Below, one piece after another: positions 5,878 to 8,977 of a stretch of DNA of 8,977 nt. The stretch covers positions 1-8,977 of the forward strand of contig CAMWTG010000097.1 in NCBI GenBank assembly GCA_947177115.1, in the 5' to 3' direction. Below the pieces are notes generated by a model. That model was not told where the DNA came from and did no database searches. It saw nothing but the letters and a program-made list of their open reading frames with translations. Position 1 is the first letter of the stretch. Every line of letters begins with the position of its first letter. A program made the position numbers and the translations under genes. Source of the stretch: an uncultured Clostridia bacterium. Lineage in GTDB: Bacteria > Bacillota > Clostridia > Oscillospirales > Oscillospiraceae.

Positions 5878-6047
5878 AGCTGTTTCCCCTCTTTTCAAAT
5901 TTTATAGATCTCAACGGGAGCCCGGGCCGGGAGAGAAAGCCTCCGCCCCGGAAGGAACCCATCGTAAACATAACAGCGGCGCCGGGTTCTTAAACGCAGC
6001 GCCGCCCTGATCCCTCAACGCGAACGCACGGCCTATACGGTCCATTC

Positions 6048-6076
6048 TTGCAAAAAGGAGGACAAACGGATATAAT
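6048..6076 (+). promoter_or_regulatory. Strong sigma-A promoter upstream of apbE
   Basis: TTGCAA (6048-6053), a 17-base spacer and a perfect TATAAT (6071-6076) face apbE. The start point would be near 6083, leaving an unusually long leader of about 170 bases before the apbE start codon. Confidence 0.75.
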
Positions 6077-6085
6077 AGACCTGTG

Positions 6086-6190
6086 ATGCAACCATGCTGC
6101 CGTGCTGAGTACCATCTTCACTTGTGTGGGGCCGCAGGGGCTGTGAACGCTCAGCGGCCTGCCGCAAGTATGTTCTTAAATTTATTTTAG
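6086..6190 (+). CDS. Possible 34-residue leader peptide before apbE
   Basis: ATG at 6086 opens a 34-codon frame ending in TAG at 6188-6190, entirely inside the apbE leader. The peptide contains CCRAEYHLHLCG and ends SMFLNLF; Cys and His are notable but match nothing I recognise. The ATG lies only about 3 bases after the predicted start point, so there is no room for a ribosome binding site and translation would need to be near-leaderless. A hairpin (GCAGG/CCTGC arms around GCTG/CAGC, about 6134-6163) lies inside the frame. It may be an attenuating leader peptide or a chance frame. Confidence 0.25.
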   Translation: MQPCCRAEYHLHLCGAAGAVNAQRPAASMFLNLF

Positions 6191-6254
6191 CCGATACCGG
6201 AAAAAAATTGCAAGAGGTTTCCTGCGAAACGCCTGGAAATCCACGGAGGCCGCT

Positions 6255-7301
6255 ATGAAATCTGTCCGTCTTCTGCTCTTTCTGCTGGCCCTGCTCCTGC
6301 TCCCGGGCTGTGGTTCTCCCGGCGCGGACAGTCCGGTCCGGGGAGAGTATCCCTGCCGCCGGGAGCTGCTGGCCATGGACACCATTATGACTTTGACTGT
6401 CTATGCCCAGAGTGAGAAGGACGGGCAGGAGATCCTCCGGCAGGCCGCCGGATGCATTCAGGAGCTGGAGGCCCTGCTGTCCGTCACCGAGGCAGGCAGC
6501 GAGATTTATCAGGCCAACCACAGCAACGGCAAGCCGGTTTCTTTGTCGGATGAGCCGCGGCAGCTGCTGGCGGAGGCGCTGGCCCTGTGCGAAAGCACAG
6601 GGGGCGCGCTGGACGTGACTGTTTATCCGGTAGTCCGGGCCTGGGGCTTCACCACCGGGGAATACCGTGTACCGGAGGCGGCGGAGCTGGCCGGATTGCT
6701 GCAAAAAGTGGACTACACCCAAGCCATCCTGGAAGGAGACCGGCTCGCTCTTCCGGAGGGCGTGGAGCTGGACCTGGGAGCGGTAGCCAAGGGCTGGACC
6801 GGGGACCGGCTGATGGCGCTGTTCCGGAGCGCGGGCGTCTCCTCCGCCATTGTGGAGCTGGGCGGCAATGTCCAGGCTCTGGGGGCCAAGCCGGACGGCT
6901 CTCCCTGGCGGGTGGCGGTGCAGGCCCCGGAGGGAGGCTATGCCGGGGCGCTGGAGGTCGTGGACAAGGCGGTCGTCACCTCCGGCGGATATCAGCGGTA
7001 TTTTGAGCAGGACGGGGTTGCCTACTGCCACATCATTGATCCCTCCACCGGCTATCCGGCGGAGAGCGGCCTATCCTCGGCCACCATTGTGGCGGACCGG
7101 GGGGTGCAGGGGGACGGATTGTCCACCGCGCTGTTCGTCATGGGCCGGGAGCGGGCGGAGGCTTACTGGCGAGAACACCAGGATTTTGACTTTATCCTCT
7201 TAGGTGCGGATGGAACGGCGGCTATCACCGAGGGGCTGGAGGACAGCTTTTCCCTTTATGGCAAGTGGGAGGGATGTCCACTGGAGGTTATCCGGAAATA
7301 A
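6255..7301 (+). CDS. apbE: FAD:protein FMN transferase (ApbE), lipoprotein
   Basis: ApbE attaches FMN covalently from FAD to a threonine or serine of exported flavoproteins, using magnesium, on the outer face of the membrane. The 348-residue product has a lipoprotein signal with lipobox LPGC (lipidated Cys19). The ApbE domain then shows AMDTIMTLTVY (40-50), DVTVYPVVRAWGF (120-132), DLGAVAKGW (173-181), ELGGNVQALG (201-210), TSGGYQRYF (242-250) and HIIDPSTGYP (259-268). Asp287 and Thr291 in GDGLSTAL fit the metal-binding pair. Length is normal. GGAGG at 6245-6249 precedes the ATG. It is monocistronic, with no Rnf or Nqr subunit or FMN-binding-domain gene beside it, so its target flavoprotein must be encoded elsewhere. 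Confidence 0.95.
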   Translation: MKSVRLLLFLLALLLLPGCGSPGADSPVRGEYPCRRELLAMDTIMTLTVYAQSEKDGQEILRQAAGCIQELEALLSVTEAGSEIYQANHSNGKPVSLSDEPRQLLAEALALCESTGGALDVTVYPVVRAWGFTTGEYRVPEAAELAGLLQKVDYTQAILEGDRLALPEGVELDLGAVAKGWTGDRLMALFRSAGVSSAIVELGGNVQALGAKPDGSPWRVAVQAPEGGYAGALEVVDKAVVTSGGYQRYFEQDGVAYCHIIDPSTGYPAESGLSSATIVADRGVQGDGLSTALFVMGRERAEAYWREHQDFDFILLGADGTAAITEGLEDSFSLYGKWEGCPLEVIRK

Positions 7302-7306
7302 GCGAA

Positions 7307-7332
7307 GCCCCCGGGAATCGGTTCCCGGGGGC
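7307..7332. terminator. GC-rich hairpin after apbE, probable terminator
   Basis: A perfect 11-bp stem (7307-7317 with 7322-7332) with a TCGG loop starts 5 bases after the apbE stop codon. Rightward it is followed by AAAATG rather than T's; leftward by TTCGCTTATTT, a poor T-run. Its position between convergent apbE and recQ supports a termination role in either direction. Confidence 0.6.
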
Positions 7333-7359
7333 AAAATGATGTTCCCTGACGCTGTTTGA

Positions 7360-7387
7360 ATCTTGCCGTTCATTATGCCGGCAAGAT
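7360..7387. terminator. Second hairpin between apbE and recQ
   Basis: ATCTTGCCG (7360-7368) pairs exactly with CGGCAAGAT (7379-7387) around a 10-base loop, in the gap between the two convergent genes. No T-run follows in either direction, so it may be an RNA 3'-end stabiliser or a weak terminator for recQ. Confidence 0.4.
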
Positions 7388-7420
7388 GTAGCCGGGAATC
7401 ATCACACGCATGAATTCGTT

Positions 7421-8977
7421 TTATCCGTTTTCCGCCCGGTATTCCGCAATCACCGCAAGAAATTCCGCGCCGTACCGCTGGGCCTTGATCTGTCCCACGC
7501 CGGACACGTCCAGAAATTCCTCCATGGTCCGGGGCGCTTTGGCGGCCATGTCCGCCAGCGCGGCGTTGGAAAAGATGATGTAAGGCGGCACACCCTCCCG
7601 CCGGGCCAGCAGCGTCCGGGCTGCTTTGAGGGCGGAGAGCAGCCCCTCGTCCGCCGGAGCGGCGGCATCTCCCGGCTCCTGTTTTCGTTTGAAGGCCGGG
7701 GTGGGCTCCGGCTCCAGCCGGGTAGTCATAGATATCCGCTCCCCATGAAACAGCACCGCTCCCGCCCGGGTCCCCAGCCGGAGGGTGGCGTGTTCCGGCT
7801 CGGTATAGACACACCCTTCCGCCTCCAGACAGTCCAGGTAGGCCCGGACCCTCTCCTGGGGCTCCTCTCTCATCAGGCCGTAGGTGGACAGGCTGTCCAG
7901 GCCCAGCTCCTTGATCCGGCGGCTGCTGCCGCCCCGGAGGACCTGGACGGTCAGCGCCGCTCCTACGGAGTACCCCAGTTTGTCCCGGACCCGCTTGATG
8001 CAGGAGAGGATCATCTGGGCCTGCACGGTGATATCCGCCTGGGTATACACGCCCCGGCAGCTGCCGCAGTTCCCGCAACGGTCCGGGTGGGGCTGGCCGA
8101 AATAGGCCAGGATGCGGCCCCGGAGGCATTCGGTAGTCTTGCAATAGTCCACCATGGCCCCCAGCCGCTCTAGTTCCTGGGGATCTGGGCCCTGGCCGTC
8201 CCGGGAGAGGAGGACCTTGGCGGTAGCCACGTCTCCATCGCTGTATAGGAGGATGCAGTCCGCCGGTTCGCCGTCCCGTCCGGCGCGGCCCGCCTCCTGG
8301 TAGTAGGATTCCAGATTTTTGGGCATGTTGTAGTGGATAACAAAGCTGACGTTGGACTTGTCGATGCCCATGCCGAAGGCGTTGGTAGCCACCATGATCT
8401 GCCTGCGGTCGTATTGGAAATCGTCCTGATTGCTCCGCCGCTCCTCCTCATCCAGGCCGGCGTGGTACCGGGTGGCGGAAAATCCCTGGACCGTCAGGGC
8501 CTCGCAGACCTGTTCCACTTTGCTGCGGGTGGCGCAGTAGATGATGCCGCTCTTTCCCCGCCGCCGGTCCAGCAGTGCCAGCAGGGCCTGCTGCTTCTTC
8601 CGCCCGGGGCGCTGCACATCGAAATACAGATTGGGACGGTCAAAGCCCGTGACGGTCCGCACCGGGTCCCGCAGGCCCAGGCGGAGGACGATGTCCTCCT
8701 GGACCCGGGCAGTGGCCGTGGCGGTAAAGGCGGCCACCACCGGCCGCCGGGGCAATGCGGACACAAAATCCGCGATTTTTAAGTAGCTGGGCCGGAAGTC
8801 CTGGCCCCATTGGGAGATGCAGTGGGCCTCGTCCACCGCCACCAGGCGGATGTCCTGGGAAGCCATCAGATCCAGGAACCGCTGGTTTTCCAGCCGCTCC
8901 GGGGCCACGTACAGCAGCCGGCAGGCCCCCCGCCGGACCGCGCCCCATACCTGCCGGGATTCCTCCAGGTCCTGGGA
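7421..8977 (-). CDS. recQ: ATP-dependent DNA helicase RecQ (5' end outside the window)
   Basis: RecQ unwinds DNA 3' to 5' in recombination and replication-fork repair. The frame stays open to the right edge, so these 518 residues lack the N-terminus with the Q motif and Walker A; a GTG at 8906-8908 (in LLYVAPERLE) is internal. Counting from the edge: motif II DEAH (49-52) with the aromatic-rich loop SQWGQDFRP (55-63), motif III FTATAT (84-89), motif IV GIIYCATR (144-151), motif V VATNAFGMGID (196-206) and motif VI YYQEAGRAGRDG (225-236). A zinc site C284-x16-C301-x2-C304-x2-C307 follows, then a winged-helix RQC region (about 312-415) and an HRDC domain (about 444-512). This is the complete RecQ-HRDC layout of bacterial RecQ. 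A Pro/Glu-rich linker (about 421-443) joins the last two domains. No sign of damage. Confidence 0.96.
   Translation of the reverse strand, partial: SQDLEESRQVWGAVRRGACRLLYVAPERLENQRFLDLMASQDIRLVAVDEAHCISQWGQDFRPSYLKIADFVSALPRRPVVAAFTATATARVQEDIVLRLGLRDPVRTVTGFDRPNLYFDVQRPGRKKQQALLALLDRRRGKSGIIYCATRSKVEQVCEALTVQGFSATRYHAGLDEEERRSNQDDFQYDRRQIMVATNAFGMGIDKSNVSFVIHYNMPKNLESYYQEAGRAGRDGEPADCILLYSDGDVATAKVLLSRDGQGPDPQELERLGAMVDYCKTTECLRGRILAYFGQPHPDRCGNCGSCRGVYTQADITVQAQMILSCIKRVRDKLGYSVGAALTVQVLRGGSSRRIKELGLDSLSTYGLMREEPQERVRAYLDCLEAEGCVYTEPEHATLRLGTRAGAVLFHGERISMTTRLEPEPTPAFKRKQEPGDAAAPADEGLLSALKAARTLLARREGVPPYIIFSNAALADMAAKAPRTMEEFLDVSGVGQIKAQRYGAEFLAVIAEYRAENG

Larger units (their letters stand above)
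5878..6254. other. Non-coding region between the S-layer-like gene and apbE
   Basis: This divergent intergenic region of about 380 bases holds the S-layer-like gene's ribosome binding site, a hairpin (5976-5982 with 5999-6005, GCGGCGC/GCGCCGC, 16-base loop), the rightward promoter at 6048-6076 and a long apbE leader. A TATAAA at about 5899-5904 on the leftward strand lacks a matching -35, so no promoter for the S-layer-like gene could be assigned. No known riboswitch pattern, in particular no FMN element, was recognised in the leader. Confidence 0.5.

Noticed and set aside
6083..6254. FMN riboswitch before apbE
   Set aside because: The conserved FMN-element segments are not present in the leader.
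6033..7031. Leftward 332-residue frame opposite apbE
   Set aside because: Antisense shadow of a gene with all ApbE motifs.
8906..8908. GTG as the start of recQ
   Set aside because: The frame is open to the window edge and encodes expected RecQ sequence before it; the gene is cut by the window, not short.
1..8977. CRISPR array, tRNA, rRNA, insertion sequence or phage genes
   Set aside because: No regularly spaced repeats, clover-leaf segments, rRNA-like stretches, transposase motifs or flanking target duplications were seen.

Overview
The window is about 9 kb of GC-rich, Gram-positive-like chromosomal DNA. Strong AGGAGG-type ribosome binding sites, sigma-A promoters, a lipoprotein signal, a WalR/PhoP-like response regulator and an S-layer homology protein all point to a Clostridia-class Firmicute. 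The high GC content and gene style suggest the Oscillospiraceae (Flavonifractor/Oscillibacter-like); that placement is inference. No phage, transposase, CRISPR array, rRNA or tRNA was seen.

Layout, left to right. Bases 1-332 hold no convincing gene, only a strong leftward terminator and an A/T-rich inverted repeat. A leftward hexapeptide-repeat acetyltransferase (333-947) has its own promoter. That promoter is divergent from the promoter of a rightward three-gene operon (1201-3553): a membrane-anchored glycerophosphodiester phosphodiesterase-like protein, an ADP-ribose pyrophosphatase-type Nudix hydrolase starting 1 base after it, and an OmpR/PhoB-type response regulator with no adjacent kinase. 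The operon ends at a terminator at 3594-3624. A leftward stand-alone PTS IIC-like permease (3629-4738) follows, with a near-consensus promoter whose predicted start point is covered by two tandem copies of the palindrome GACATATGTC. Next is a leftward secreted protein with one S-layer homology domain (4924-5877), broken by a single in-frame TAA. After a non-coding stretch of about 380 bases with a strong rightward promoter comes apbE, a lipoprotein flavin transferase (6255-7301). The window ends in a leftward recQ helicase (7421-8977) that runs off the right edge without its start.

The genes do not form one obvious pathway. The rightward operon could link envelope phosphodiester turnover, nucleotide housekeeping and a cell-envelope-type transcription regulator. 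The other genes look like single-gene transcription units, each bounded by hairpin terminators or GC-rich hairpins. I saw no clear undescribed multi-gene system. The most interesting local signals are the tandem operator of the IIC gene, the nonsense-interrupted S-layer gene, the kinase-less response regulator operon, and the long apbE leader that contains a 34-codon reading frame.
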